From Akkermansiaceae bacterium (lineage in GTDB: Bacteria; Verrucomicrobiota; Verrucomicrobiia; Verrucomicrobiales; Akkermansiaceae): a DNA stretch of 64,000 bases. The position numbers and the translations under genes were made by a program. Positions within the stretch are counted from its first letter, which is position 1. Every line of letters starts with the position of its first letter. A model generated the notes under the pieces. That model was not told the origin of the DNA. It saw only the letters and a list, made by a program, of their open reading frames with translations, and ran no database searches. The stretch is from positions 186,001 to 250,000 of the forward strand of contig JACKQB010000007.1 in the NCBI GenBank assembly GCA_024233115.1, written 5' to 3'. Positions 15,404 to 23,716 of this stretch are shown here, in pieces.

Positions 15404-15800
15404 GGTCCGCTACCTCATCGCTGGCGGGTATGCGGTCATTCACCACGCCCAGCCGCGATACACCAAAGACATCGATATTTGGTTGGAGCCTACTCAAGAA
15501 AATGCATCCCTACTGATGAGGGTTTTCTTGGACTTTGGCATCCCACTCATTGGAGTAACTCAAGACGACTTTGCCCAGCCGCGCACCCAGTTCAGCATCG
15601 GCGTTAAACCTTGCCAGATCGTTTTCCTGACCACTATTCCCGGACTTGATTTCGCTCCATGCTGGGAAAAAAAGGTCGTCTGCCAACAGAACGGTTTCGA
15701 TATCCACTACCTCGGCAAAGAAGACCTGATCAAAGCCAAACAAACCGCTGGGCGCCCGCAAGACCTCGCCGACATCGACGAACTCAAGCGCGCAGAATAG
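15357..15800 (+). CDS. Nucleotidyltransferase-fold protein (MNT/AbiEii-like)
   Basis: A 147-residue minimal nucleotidyltransferase. The fold's first conserved part is YLIAGGYAVIHHAQPRYTKDIDIWLEP, in which the Gly-Gly of the phosphate-binding turn is followed by the metal-binding D-x-D pair (DIDIW). The end, LGKEDLIKAKQTAGRPQDLADIDEL, is the conserved C-terminal helix of the DUF6036/AbiEii-like group. Proteins of this type transfer nucleotides to tRNA or to partner proteins and often act in toxin-antitoxin modules. It overlaps the upstream 73-residue gene by 47 bases. The start at 15357 is an ATG inside that gene. Confidence 0.8.
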   Translation: MNSDFKELLQSLQKFEVRYLIAGGYAVIHHAQPRYTKDIDIWLEPTQENASLLMRVFLDFGIPLIGVTQDDFAQPRTQFSIGVKPCQIVFLTTIPGLDFAPCWEKKVVCQQNGFDIHYLGKEDLIKAKQTAGRPQDLADIDELKRAE

Positions 15801-15934
15801 TCCACAACACAGGTTTGCAAGCCGGTTGCCACAAAAAATCGCTTGCACCCCTACCCTGCTGCGCTACACATCCCGCATCCGCAGGATGAAAGCATCCTAT
15901 TTCACTATTCAATATTCCAACTTCACTATTCAAC

Positions 15935-16561
15935 ATGTCCGTACTCGTAGGAAAACAAGCACCGTCCTTTAACGCCAAAGCCGTTAAAGGGGAAAACATC
16001 ATCGAAAACTTCAGCCTCGACCAATACCTAGGTGAGAAATACGTCGTCCTCTTCTTCTACCCGAAGGACTTCACCTTCGTCTGCCCGACCGAGCTTCATC
16101 GCTTCCAGGACGAGATCGCTGAGTTTGAAAAACGCAACGTCCAAGTGGTCGGTTGCTCGACCGACACCGAATTCTCTCACTGGGCATGGCTCCAGACACC
16201 TAAAAACAAAGGTGGTATCCAGGGTGTCAACTACCCGATCGTAGCCGACACCAACAAAACCATCTCCGAGGACTACGACGTGCTCGCCGGTGAGTTTGTC
16301 AGCGACGAGGACGGCAACCCCGTCGTGCTCGGTGAACTGGTCGCCTACCGTGGCCTCTTCCTCATCGACAAAGACGGCATCGTCCAGCACCAGGTCGTCA
16401 ACAACATGCCGTTGGGTCGCTCCATCAAGGAATGCCTCCGCGTCATCGACGCCCTCCAGCACTTCGAGCAGCACGGCGAAGTCTGCCCGATGGACTGGCA
16501 AAAAGGCGACGACGCCATGACCGCCAGCCACGAAGGGGTTAGCGGCTATCTTTCCAAGTGA
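15935..16561 (+). CDS. 2-Cys peroxiredoxin (AhpC/Prx1 type)
   Basis: A 208-residue cytoplasmic peroxiredoxin that reduces hydrogen peroxide and organic peroxides. The peroxidatic cysteine is C50 in FYPKDFTFVCPTE, and the resolving cysteine is C184 in HGEVCPMDW; the GGIQGVNYP loop and the YF-like C-terminal end (SGYLSK) are typical of AhpC-like enzymes. No ahpF or thioredoxin reductase gene is adjacent. The ATG directly follows an AT-rich stretch with TTCACTATTCAA repeated at about 15900 and 15920. A strong terminator closes the gene. Confidence 0.95.
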   Translation: MSVLVGKQAPSFNAKAVKGENIIENFSLDQYLGEKYVVLFFYPKDFTFVCPTELHRFQDEIAEFEKRNVQVVGCSTDTEFSHWAWLQTPKNKGGIQGVNYPIVADTNKTISEDYDVLAGEFVSDEDGNPVVLGELVAYRGLFLIDKDGIVQHQVVNNMPLGRSIKECLRVIDALQHFEQHGEVCPMDWQKGDDAMTASHEGVSGYLSK

Positions 16562-16620
16562 TCTGCCGAGGGCAGATGGGTATCCGTTATTGAGTTATCG
16601 GTTATCAGAAAAAATCACCC

Positions 16621-16656
16621 AAGCCCGCCACTCACCCGAGTGCGCGGGCTTTTTTA
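16621..16656 (+). terminator. Rho-independent terminator after the peroxiredoxin gene
   Basis: AAGCCCGC pairs with GCGGGCTT across a loop of about 15 bases (16621-16651), and is followed by a T-rich run (TTTTTATTTT). It sits about 60 bases after the peroxiredoxin stop codon. Confidence 0.85.
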
Positions 16657-16701
16657 TTTTCAGAAACACCAAACATCATTTACGATCGGTAGTTTTAACC
16701 C

Positions 16702-16744
16702 TTGGCACTGACACCCCCTCGTATAAAATACTGATACACATCAG
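16702..16744 (+). promoter_or_regulatory. Predicted promoter with downstream inverted repeat
   Basis: TTGGCA (16702-16707) and TAAAAT (16724-16729) are separated by 16 bases. Directly after the -10 box lies an inverted repeat CTGATACACATCAG (16731-16744) that could be an operator. It would drive the glycoside-hydrolase-like gene at 16804 and the DUF1080 gene behind it, leaving a leader of about 70 bases. Confidence 0.4.
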
Positions 16745-16803
16745 AAAGACTCTCTGAGAAAATGATATCCAGATCTCCAGTATGGCAATAGCCCACAACA
16801 ACC

Positions 16804-18012
16804 ATGAAAAAGCATAGAATTTCAAGTTTCCTCCTCATTGCCTTACTCTTGCCGGCATGGGCTGGGGAAGCTTGCGCTAAAGAATCAAAAAAGGAAGACG
16901 CAAAAAAAACCGGATACCCGGCATTCAGTTGGGACCGGATTCCGCTCTACATGCATATCCGCAAGGCAACATCCTACACCGACAAGGAGATTGCCTATAT
17001 CGCGAAGTTTCCGCTGATCACCTTTGAAAAGGCGAACGGGCACACCTCTCACGGCACGATCGAAAAAGGAACCCTCGTATCAGCCCGCGCGGTGAAGAAA
17101 ATCAACCCCAATGCCACCATCCTTTATTACCGCAACGTCATCGTCCACTACGGGGGCTACGGTGCCAATGAAACCCTCAAAAAAATCCCCCATGCATTCC
17201 TGGAGAACCAAAAAGGAGATAACAAACTCGTACGGTCGAGCGTGCAGGCTTACGACTTGTCGAATCCTGACTTGCGCAAGTGGTGGGTCGACGCCTGTAG
17301 CAGCATGACCCAAGACCCGGTGATCGACGGGGTCTTTCTCGACGGCAACATCAAGGCACTGGAGCCTGGTTACCTCAAACGTGACATCGGCGCCAAAAAG
17401 AAACAGGAGGTCACGGACGGCTACCATCTGATGATGAAACAAACGCGCGCCGCCATTGGCCCGGACAAACTCATGGTGGCCAACATTCTCCGGGCACGTT
17501 TCAACCATGCAGGGCTGGAGTATCTGGGTTATTTCGATGGCTCCTACCTGGAGGGATTCCAACACAGCATTGGCTCCACGAGCTACGAAGACTATGTCGC
17601 CAAGGGCATCGACGCCATCCAACAAGCTGCCAGCCAGGGCAAGATCATTGCGTTTACCAGCGGCCTCACCCCACCCAGAAACACCAGCAAAATGGGTATC
17701 GACGAAGCCCACGCCTCGGTCGAGTCCTATGAACAGGCCCAGGCGGCACTCGTCTACCCCCTGGCTATTTTCCTCATCGCCGCAGGCGAGCACAGCTACT
17801 TCCGTGCACACGAAGGCTATGCCGCGGACAAAAAAGGTCATTGGATGCGCTGGTTTCCTGAATACGACAGACCCCTCGGCCCCCCCCTCGGCCCGGCAAA
17901 GAAAAACGGTTACCAATACACCCGCCAATTCAAACACGCCACCGTGTTACTCGATATCAAAAAACGTTCCGCCGATATCAAGTGGCTAACACCCCCTCCC
18001 GGCAAACCATAA
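16804..18012 (+). CDS. Secreted glycoside-hydrolase-like protein
   Basis: A 402-residue protein with a signal peptide (SSFLLIALLLPAWAGEACA). The mature part looks like a TIM-barrel putative glycoside hydrolase of the kind common in planctomycetes and Verrucomicrobia: FPLITFEKANG near strand 2, NPNATILYYRNVIVHYGG, a conserved LRKWWVDACSSM segment, and DGVFLDGNIKA, whose Asp is a candidate catalytic acid. A second acidic candidate is in YFDGSYLEGFQHS. Substrate is unknown. It is followed after 36 bases by a DUF1080 gene, which strengthens a role in extracellular polysaccharide or glycoside breakdown. Family assignment is by pattern and not certain. Confidence 0.7.
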   Translation: MKKHRISSFLLIALLLPAWAGEACAKESKKEDAKKTGYPAFSWDRIPLYMHIRKATSYTDKEIAYIAKFPLITFEKANGHTSHGTIEKGTLVSARAVKKINPNATILYYRNVIVHYGGYGANETLKKIPHAFLENQKGDNKLVRSSVQAYDLSNPDLRKWWVDACSSMTQDPVIDGVFLDGNIKALEPGYLKRDIGAKKKQEVTDGYHLMMKQTRAAIGPDKLMVANILRARFNHAGLEYLGYFDGSYLEGFQHSIGSTSYEDYVAKGIDAIQQAASQGKIIAFTSGLTPPRNTSKMGIDEAHASVESYEQAQAALVYPLAIFLIAAGEHSYFRAHEGYAADKKGHWMRWFPEYDRPLGPPLGPAKKNGYQYTRQFKHATVLLDIKKRSADIKWLTPPPGKP

Positions 18013-18048
18013 ACAACCACCGACCACCGACTACTAAAAACTCCCCCC

Positions 18049-18825
18049 ATGTCCCCCATCCATCAACTACTCGCCCTCTCCACCTTCGCCATTTCCAGTC
18101 TCTCAGCTGAAGAAGGATTTGTCCCCCTCTTTAACGGCGAGAACCTACAAGGTTGGACCGCTGCCCGCAGCAAAGGCAAGGGCGATACGGGTGCCTTTTC
18201 AGTGAATCAAAAAGAGAAGGCCATCCACGTCTACGCAGGGAGGGAAGCGGGCACCGAACAAACCACTGATTGCCTCAACACCGATGCCACATTCAGCCAC
18301 TACATCCTCAAACTCGAATACAAGTGGCTTGGCAAGCGCTTCGCACCGCGCACCGATTGGGACCGCGACGCAGGCCTGCTTTTCCACGCCCACGGCAACC
18401 TCAGGAAAGTCTGGCCACACAGCTTCGAAATGCAAATCGGCGAGTCCCCAGGCGACAAAAAGGGGAATCGCCGCTTCCATGCCGGCGACCTGTTTGTCAT
18501 TGGTAAACACCTCCGCTGCAAAACCCTCCGAAAAAATGGTTACTATGATCCAGATGGCAGACCCGTCACAGGCGGTGCCGTGCCCACCAAACTCGGTGCC
18601 GAAAAACCCAAGGGCGAGTGGAACGAAATGGAAATCCGCATCCTCGGCTCTCAAAAGGCCACCTTCATCCTCAACGGCCAGGTCGTGCTCGAGCTGACCG
18701 ATATCGAGCAAAAAAACAAAGACGGCCAATACGTTCCACTCGAAAAAGGCCACATCGGCCTGCAAGCCGAATGGGCCGAGCTGCTCTACCGGAACATCCG
18801 GATCAAGAAACTTGATAGGAAGTAG
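18049..18825 (+). CDS. DUF1080 (3-keto-disaccharide hydrolase-like) secreted protein
   Basis: A 258-residue protein with a short signal peptide ending near SLSAEEG. The DUF1080 concanavalin-like fold is recognisable from GFVPLFNGENLQGWTAA, ILKLEYKWLG, DAGLLFHAHG, SFEMQIGESPGDKKG, KPKGEWNEMEIRILG, ATFILNGQVV and GHIGLQAEWAELLYRNIRIK. Some members hydrolyse 3-keto-glycosides in the periplasm; many are uncharacterised. It forms an apparent operon with the preceding glycoside-hydrolase-like gene. The ATG at 18049 follows an unusual C/A-rich leader (ACCACCGACCACCGACTAC). Confidence 0.9.
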   Translation: MSPIHQLLALSTFAISSLSAEEGFVPLFNGENLQGWTAARSKGKGDTGAFSVNQKEKAIHVYAGREAGTEQTTDCLNTDATFSHYILKLEYKWLGKRFAPRTDWDRDAGLLFHAHGNLRKVWPHSFEMQIGESPGDKKGNRRFHAGDLFVIGKHLRCKTLRKNGYYDPDGRPVTGGAVPTKLGAEKPKGEWNEMEIRILGSQKATFILNGQVVLELTDIEQKNKDGQYVPLEKGHIGLQAEWAELLYRNIRIKKLDRK

Positions 18826-19005
18826 CATGTAACGAGTTGTCAGCAGGTCAGAGGGAAGCATGCGGATATGGAAGGCTTGCCTGGTGTGACTTATCCGGAA
18901 CACCCCGAAAGAAAGTGATCGAACAAGACGCTTCATCATTCCTCTCAATACTCCCCCATTGAAAATCGATGGGCTATTTCTGAGGGATCATGATAGCTTC
19001 GCACC

Positions 19006-21903
19006 ATGGAGGACAACTTACGTGCCAGGCTTGATGCCCTTTTGCGGAAACAGGAGGAAATGCAGCAGTATCTGCATCAGTTAGGGGAGGAGTGCAAACA
19101 GATCGACCAACAACTGCGGAAGCTCCCGACAGCTTCCGAGAAGGCACCTCATGACCTGCGCAATCTCCCGAATGCGATTGCCGGGGAGAGCCACAAAATC
19201 GAGTCCTCCAGACCCACGGCAACACCTCCTCCCATCCCGCCTCAGCTGAAGGTCATTGTGGCAACGAATCCAAGTAAAGCGACGTCGACCGACCCGAAAC
19301 AAGACCAGCCCGGCCCCGCCGTGTCCGATTTACCAACGGCGTTTTCCTCAGCCACCATGAGCGCGGTGGTGCCTCCCCAAGAAAAAAAGCCGCCGGTCAA
19401 AACAGCCACCGTCAACACCGGCGACTGGGAACTCAATTTCGGCAAAGTCTGGCTGGTCAGGATCGGGATTCTATTTCTCCTGACGGGCCTCATTTTCCTC
19501 AGCACCTACGCTTATAAAAACTGGCTGTTCCATGCCGGCCCGGGGGCGAAGGTGGCGTTTTTCATGACCGTGTCCCTGACCCTAACAGGCACCGGCATGT
19601 GGCTGGACAAGTGGAAGGAGAAGTTCCGCCAGTACGGTCGGGTGCTGGCATCCGGCGGGCTTGCCGCAGGCTATTACACGATCTACGCCTGCCACTTCGT
19701 GCCGTCGTTGCAACTGGTCGACAGCACCATCCTGGCAGGCGTCCTGCTGACGCTTTGGGCGGGACTCATCCTGGCGTATGCGGTTTGGAAAAAATCGCGT
19801 GTGGTGGCGGTGATGGCGATAGGCCTGGCCTTCTACGGCACGATCGTCAACCCGTCTGGCTGGCTTTCGCTTTTCTCCGCCCTACTGCTGTCGAGTGCCG
19901 GTATGTGGTTGATGGTCAGGTTCCGCTGGATAACGATCGGACTTGGCACGGTGTTGGCCGCCTATGTCTCACACGCATTCTGGCTTGGATTCTACCCGCA
20001 GGCGGTCGAGTCCACCGTGCGTTTCACCTATTTGGCGTCCTACTGGTTGCTGTTTACCGCGGCCCTCACCGTCCCCAGGGCGCGCAAGATGCCGGAGCAG
20101 ATCCAGCGTGCCTTTTGCGCCATCAACAATGGTGCCGCATGGTGCCTGACGGTGTTCCTCGTACCTGACATGATTCCCCATACGGAAATCGGGTGGATCT
20201 CCATCGGCGTGGGAGCCTTGTGGATTGCCATCGCTTTGATCTCCCGCACCGACAAGGTGTGGGACAAGTCGCTGGCGCTGGTCTATGGCTATCAAGGCCT
20301 CCTCATTGCCAGTTTGGGGGTATTGTTAGAAGCCACCGGATACACCCGTTTCCTGGTGATGGCGGTGGAGGCGTGCATCCTTCTGGCAGGAGCGCGATAC
20401 TTCGGAGGCTGGCTGGCCCGTATGGTCGCTGCCGGTGCCTACCTCTGCGCCATGATCACCGCGCTGCCGGAGTTGAATGGTGGAGCATTCGCGCCTTGGC
20501 CAAGCTACGCGGCTTTGGCTCTTGTCTCCGCTGTGTTCACCGCCCTTGTGCGTCGCGATGGCGTATCGATGGCTGATGAACGTGGAAGCCAGGCTGATTA
20601 TGTGCCACTTTTCCCCGCCGCCCTCACATGGCTGGTGGCCGGGCTGGGGGTGTTCCAGCAATGGTCTTATGCCTCAGGGGTCAACGGACTGATGCTGACC
20701 GCCACCCTGCTGATGCTCGCCTATTTCCTGATCAAACACCCACGCTGGAAGGCATGGACGGGCGACGTGGCCATGATCGGAACCATCCCTGTCTTTGCCG
20801 GCATTTGGTGGTATCTCAGTGGCTACACGACGCTGACTATCACGCAATCATTGATTCCATGGTCTGTCGTTGGCATCTACTGGTACATCAGCCCCAGGCT
20901 ACCCCAGGCATGGGAGGATAATGCAGGCAGCCATACCACCTCTAACAACCTATCCCTTGAGTGGCTCACCAGTATCCTGTTCTGGATTGTCACCGCAGCC
21001 ACCCTGACACACCACATTGAGGAATCCGCCCACTGGATGATCCTTGGCGGGGTGATTGCTGTCGCCGGACATGCTGCGGCCCAATACTTACGCCGACCCA
21101 GCATCGGTGCACCCGCCCTGTTTTTCCATATCGGGGCATTGATCGCTGTCGTTGCCAGAGGCAACTACGAACCCGCCCTCGGATGGATGCCTGCGGTGAT
21201 GCTGCTCATCCATCTGGCGCTTACAGACAGGTTCTGGGATATGTTTGAAAAGAGAGTGATGCGGGCTCTTCTGGCCCTGGGTGTCGTCATTGCAACCGGC
21301 ACTCACGCCGTTCAGGAATTCGATCGGCCCGACCTCACCCTAACGGCCTTGGGGTTGAGTTTGCTGGTCTGGGCCTATCGCCGAAACGATACCGGCTTTG
21401 CCATAACGGGGGGGGCTTTTCCGATTGTTATCGCCTGTGTCAACGCCATAGCCAGCCACAACGACCAGGACTGGCCCCGTTACCTTCCCAGCCTCTGCGC
21501 CCTGGTCATGCATGGCCTGTTGTGGTTGGACACCCAGGCGGATGAAACCAAGCTGGCCAACTGGAAACCCGTCCGTGTTATCTTACTCGTCGCGGGATTA
21601 GCCTCCCTCTTGTATGCCTCCACGGCACATGTCCAGGCCAGCTTCGAGGGTGCTGGGGTTGCCATCTGCTGGGCACTGTTAGCCACAGCACTGTTCTGCG
21701 CAGGTCTCACCATGCGCTGTCGGCCATACCGCCTGATCGGCCTGTGGTTGTTAGCGGCTGCCGTGCTTCACGTCGTGTGTATCGATGTGATGAAGCTGGA
21801 TACGCTCGGCCGCATCCTCAGTTTCATCAGCCTGGGTCTTGTCCTGCTGGGACTCGGGTTTCTTTACAACAAATTCCAGGAAACCATCAAAAAGTTCATC
21901 TAG
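19006..21903 (+). CDS. DUF2339 polytopic membrane protein
   Basis: A 965-residue inner-membrane protein. Residues 1-45 form a coiled coil (LDALLRKQEEMQQYLHQLGE), residues 60-130 a Pro/Thr-rich linker, and from about 145 to the end there are more than twenty hydrophobic segments. The opening of the membrane region (ELNFGKVWLVRIGILFLLTG, then GPGAKVAFF and RFRQYGRVLASGGLAAGYYT-like blocks) is characteristic of DUF2339 proteins. The function of the family is unknown; it has been loosely linked to envelope or transport roles. Its stop codon overlaps the stop of the convergent gene by three bases (21901-21902 shared), so no terminator lies between them. Confidence 0.9.
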   Translation: MEDNLRARLDALLRKQEEMQQYLHQLGEECKQIDQQLRKLPTASEKAPHDLRNLPNAIAGESHKIESSRPTATPPPIPPQLKVIVATNPSKATSTDPKQDQPGPAVSDLPTAFSSATMSAVVPPQEKKPPVKTATVNTGDWELNFGKVWLVRIGILFLLTGLIFLSTYAYKNWLFHAGPGAKVAFFMTVSLTLTGTGMWLDKWKEKFRQYGRVLASGGLAAGYYTIYACHFVPSLQLVDSTILAGVLLTLWAGLILAYAVWKKSRVVAVMAIGLAFYGTIVNPSGWLSLFSALLLSSAGMWLMVRFRWITIGLGTVLAAYVSHAFWLGFYPQAVESTVRFTYLASYWLLFTAALTVPRARKMPEQIQRAFCAINNGAAWCLTVFLVPDMIPHTEIGWISIGVGALWIAIALISRTDKVWDKSLALVYGYQGLLIASLGVLLEATGYTRFLVMAVEACILLAGARYFGGWLARMVAAGAYLCAMITALPELNGGAFAPWPSYAALALVSAVFTALVRRDGVSMADERGSQADYVPLFPAALTWLVAGLGVFQQWSYASGVNGLMLTATLLMLAYFLIKHPRWKAWTGDVAMIGTIPVFAGIWWYLSGYTTLTITQSLIPWSVVGIYWYISPRLPQAWEDNAGSHTTSNNLSLEWLTSILFWIVTAATLTHHIEESAHWMILGGVIAVAGHAAAQYLRRPSIGAPALFFHIGALIAVVARGNYEPALGWMPAVMLLIHLALTDRFWDMFEKRVMRALLALGVVIATGTHAVQEFDRPDLTLTALGLSLLVWAYRRNDTGFAITGGAFPIVIACVNAIASHNDQDWPRYLPSLCALVMHGLLWLDTQADETKLANWKPVRVILLVAGLASLLYASTAHVQASFEGAGVAICWALLATALFCAGLTMRCRPYRLIGLWLLAAAVLHVVCIDVMKLDTLGRILSFISLGLVLLGLGFLYNKFQETIKKFI

Positions 21904-22397
21904 CGGGATTCTTCGAACGACTGGATCACCTTCATGCAGTCGTTCCTGGATTTTTCCGATGCCGAGGCTGGCAGGGTGGCCTGCATGATGAAGACGCGGT
22001 CGACGCCATCGACAGCAACCAGAAAGAAGTCAAGCTTATGCTCACCCGCCTTCACAAAGACGCGGGCGAACTGGGCTTGTTTTCCATCGACAGCTCCCTC
22101 GGTCATCTTGGGCTCCTCCAGAACCGTCATGCCTTGCTTAAAGCCATCAATCATCGATTTCAGGGTCGCCTTGAGATCGGCCTTGGCATTTTCCGGCAGT
22201 TCCAGCTTGGCGATGGCAAAAGAGGCATCACCAGCTTCGGTTTCACGATAAACAAGGGCGTCTTTTCGTGGGTTGGCGGATTTTTTCCAACCTTCCGGGA
22301 ACTCGACGGAATACTTGGTATCAAAAGTCACCTTCTCGGCGGAAACCAGACCAACCACTGTTAGCATGACCGTGAGAAAACAATAGAACGGCTTCAT
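21900..22397 (-). CDS. Secreted PsbP/DcrB-like small protein
   Basis: A 165-residue protein starting at ATG 22397 with a signal peptide (FLTVMLTVVGLVSA|EKV). The mature domain, with TKYSVEFPEGWKKSANPRKD, VYRETEAGDASFAIAKLELP, MIDGFKQGMTVLEEPKMTEGAVDGKQAQFA and a C-terminal FIMQATLPASASEKSRNDCMKVIQSFE, resembles the PsbP/DcrB-like alpha-beta sandwich of small periplasmic proteins (serum-opacity or lipoprotein-like 'gamma' stress proteins in other phyla). No active site is evident. It is convergent with and touches the DUF2339 gene. The longer frame upstream of 22397 is not used because it would bury the signal peptide. Confidence 0.75.
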   Translation of the reverse strand: MKPFYCFLTVMLTVVGLVSAEKVTFDTKYSVEFPEGWKKSANPRKDALVYRETEAGDASFAIAKLELPENAKADLKATLKSMIDGFKQGMTVLEEPKMTEGAVDGKQAQFARVFVKAGEHKLDFFLVAVDGVDRVFIMQATLPASASEKSRNDCMKVIQSFEESR

Positions 22398-22742
22398 AGT
22401 TCCCGGAATGTAACATATCGGCGGCATCTGACAACCACACTCTGACTGAAATTGAGAGCCCCCCGTTATCAGAGCTACGACAACGTCCCCCACAAACGAC
22501 TGATCCAGGTGAGATTCTTGTCGATGGCAGCCACTCTGACTGGAGCTCCGTCATTTACGCTTGCTGATACCCCTTACGTGGAGTGCGCAACGACCTGATG
22601 GCTGGCGGACTATCTGGAAACTAGAACCTGTTGGCCAACCAATCTGCTGCCTACAGTGACCATTTTCCTATTTCCTTTAAGATCAAACCAGCTAAGGATA
22701 ACGACCCCGACTTCTTTGTACCCTTGTTTCCATCACCTCATC
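22398..22742. other. Intergenic region without recognised gene
   Basis: About 345 bases between the divergent PsbP/DcrB-like gene and deoC. A 77-codon minus-strand frame (22321-22554) runs out of the neighbouring gene and has no family character. No tRNA-like fold, terminator or REP copy was seen. The last 90 bases before deoC are AT-rich and probably hold its promoter. Confidence 0.5.
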
Positions 22743-23669
22743 ATGAAGCCCCACACAAGCGCATCTCCAGTGCGATATGATTACTCCAGTTCTCCTCCCG
22801 TCGATCACGTCGGTATTGCCGAGCGCGCCGCGCGCTTCACCACACGCAGTATCAAAAACAACACCAAGCGTGAAGGCTTGGATCTGGTGTTGAACATGAT
22901 CGACCTCACCACCCTGGAAGGAGCCGACACACCGAACAAGGTGCGCCAGCTTTGTTACAAGGCGGAACATCTGCACGATTCAATCCCCGGCCTCCCGACC
23001 ACCGCGGCCGTATGCGTCTATCCCACTTTCGTAAAAACCGCCCGCGCAGCCCTCGGTGACAAGTCCCCCGTCAAGGTCGCGTCCGTCGCCACTGCGTTCC
23101 CATCCGGGCACGCCACGCTGAATCAAAAACTCGACGAAACCCAGTTCGCGGTCAGTGAAGGTGCGGATGAGGTGGATATGGTAATCTCACGGGGACGGTT
23201 TTTGTCGGGCGACTACAACTACGTTTTCGATGAAATCGCCGCCGTCAAGGACGCCTGTGGCCAAGCACGGCTCAAGGTGATCCTCGAAACCGGCGAGCTT
23301 GCCACCCTGGATAATGTGCGCCGGGCCAGTGACATCGCCATCCACGCGGGCGCTGATTTCATTAAAACATCCACCGGAAAGATTGCCTCAGCCGCCACCA
23401 TTCCGGTCACTCTCGTGATGCTGTTAGCGATCCGCGACCACTACTTCAAGACCGGTCAAATGGTCGGCATGAAACCGGCCGGTGGTATTTCCACATCAAA
23501 ACTAGCCCTTCACTACCTGGTGATGGTGCAAGAGACCCTCGGCCCCAAGTGGCTCGATAACCAGTGGTTCCGATTCGGCGCCAGTAGCCTCGCCAACGAC
23601 GTTCTGATGCAGGTGGCCAAACTCGAAACCAGTCGTTACCAGGCTCCACAATATTTTTCCAAAGACTAG
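22743..23669 (+). CDS. deoC: Deoxyribose-phosphate aldolase
   Basis: A 308-residue class I aldolase that splits 2-deoxyribose 5-phosphate into acetaldehyde and glyceraldehyde 3-phosphate. The Schiff-base lysine is K208 in GADFIKTSTGK, the proton-relay Asp is in the AVSEGADEVDMVI block, and the second lysine is in GMKPAGGIST. The protein is longer than E. coli DeoC because of an N-terminal extension of about 40 residues typical of the eukaryote-like subgroup. The ATG at 22743 is preferred over the upstream candidate at 22656, which has no family match. Two aldehyde dehydrogenase genes follow, suggesting oxidation of the acetaldehyde product. Confidence 0.95.
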   Translation: MKPHTSASPVRYDYSSSPPVDHVGIAERAARFTTRSIKNNTKREGLDLVLNMIDLTTLEGADTPNKVRQLCYKAEHLHDSIPGLPTTAAVCVYPTFVKTARAALGDKSPVKVASVATAFPSGHATLNQKLDETQFAVSEGADEVDMVISRGRFLSGDYNYVFDEIAAVKDACGQARLKVILETGELATLDNVRRASDIAIHAGADFIKTSTGKIASAATIPVTLVMLLAIRDHYFKTGQMVGMKPAGGISTSKLALHYLVMVQETLGPKWLDNQWFRFGASSLANDVLMQVAKLETSRYQAPQYFSKD

Positions 23670-23716
23670 CTTGCTTTAAGTTCTAAGTTTTAAATTCCAA
23701 ATACCAAATTTATCCG

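Noticed and set aside
17080..17937. 285-codon minus-strand frame opposite the glycoside-hydrolase-like gene
   Set aside because: No signal peptide or recognised motif, and fully contained in a supported gene.
22321..22554. 77-codon minus-strand frame in the gap before deoC
   Set aside because: Out of frame with the neighbouring gene, no homology pattern, and no start signal.
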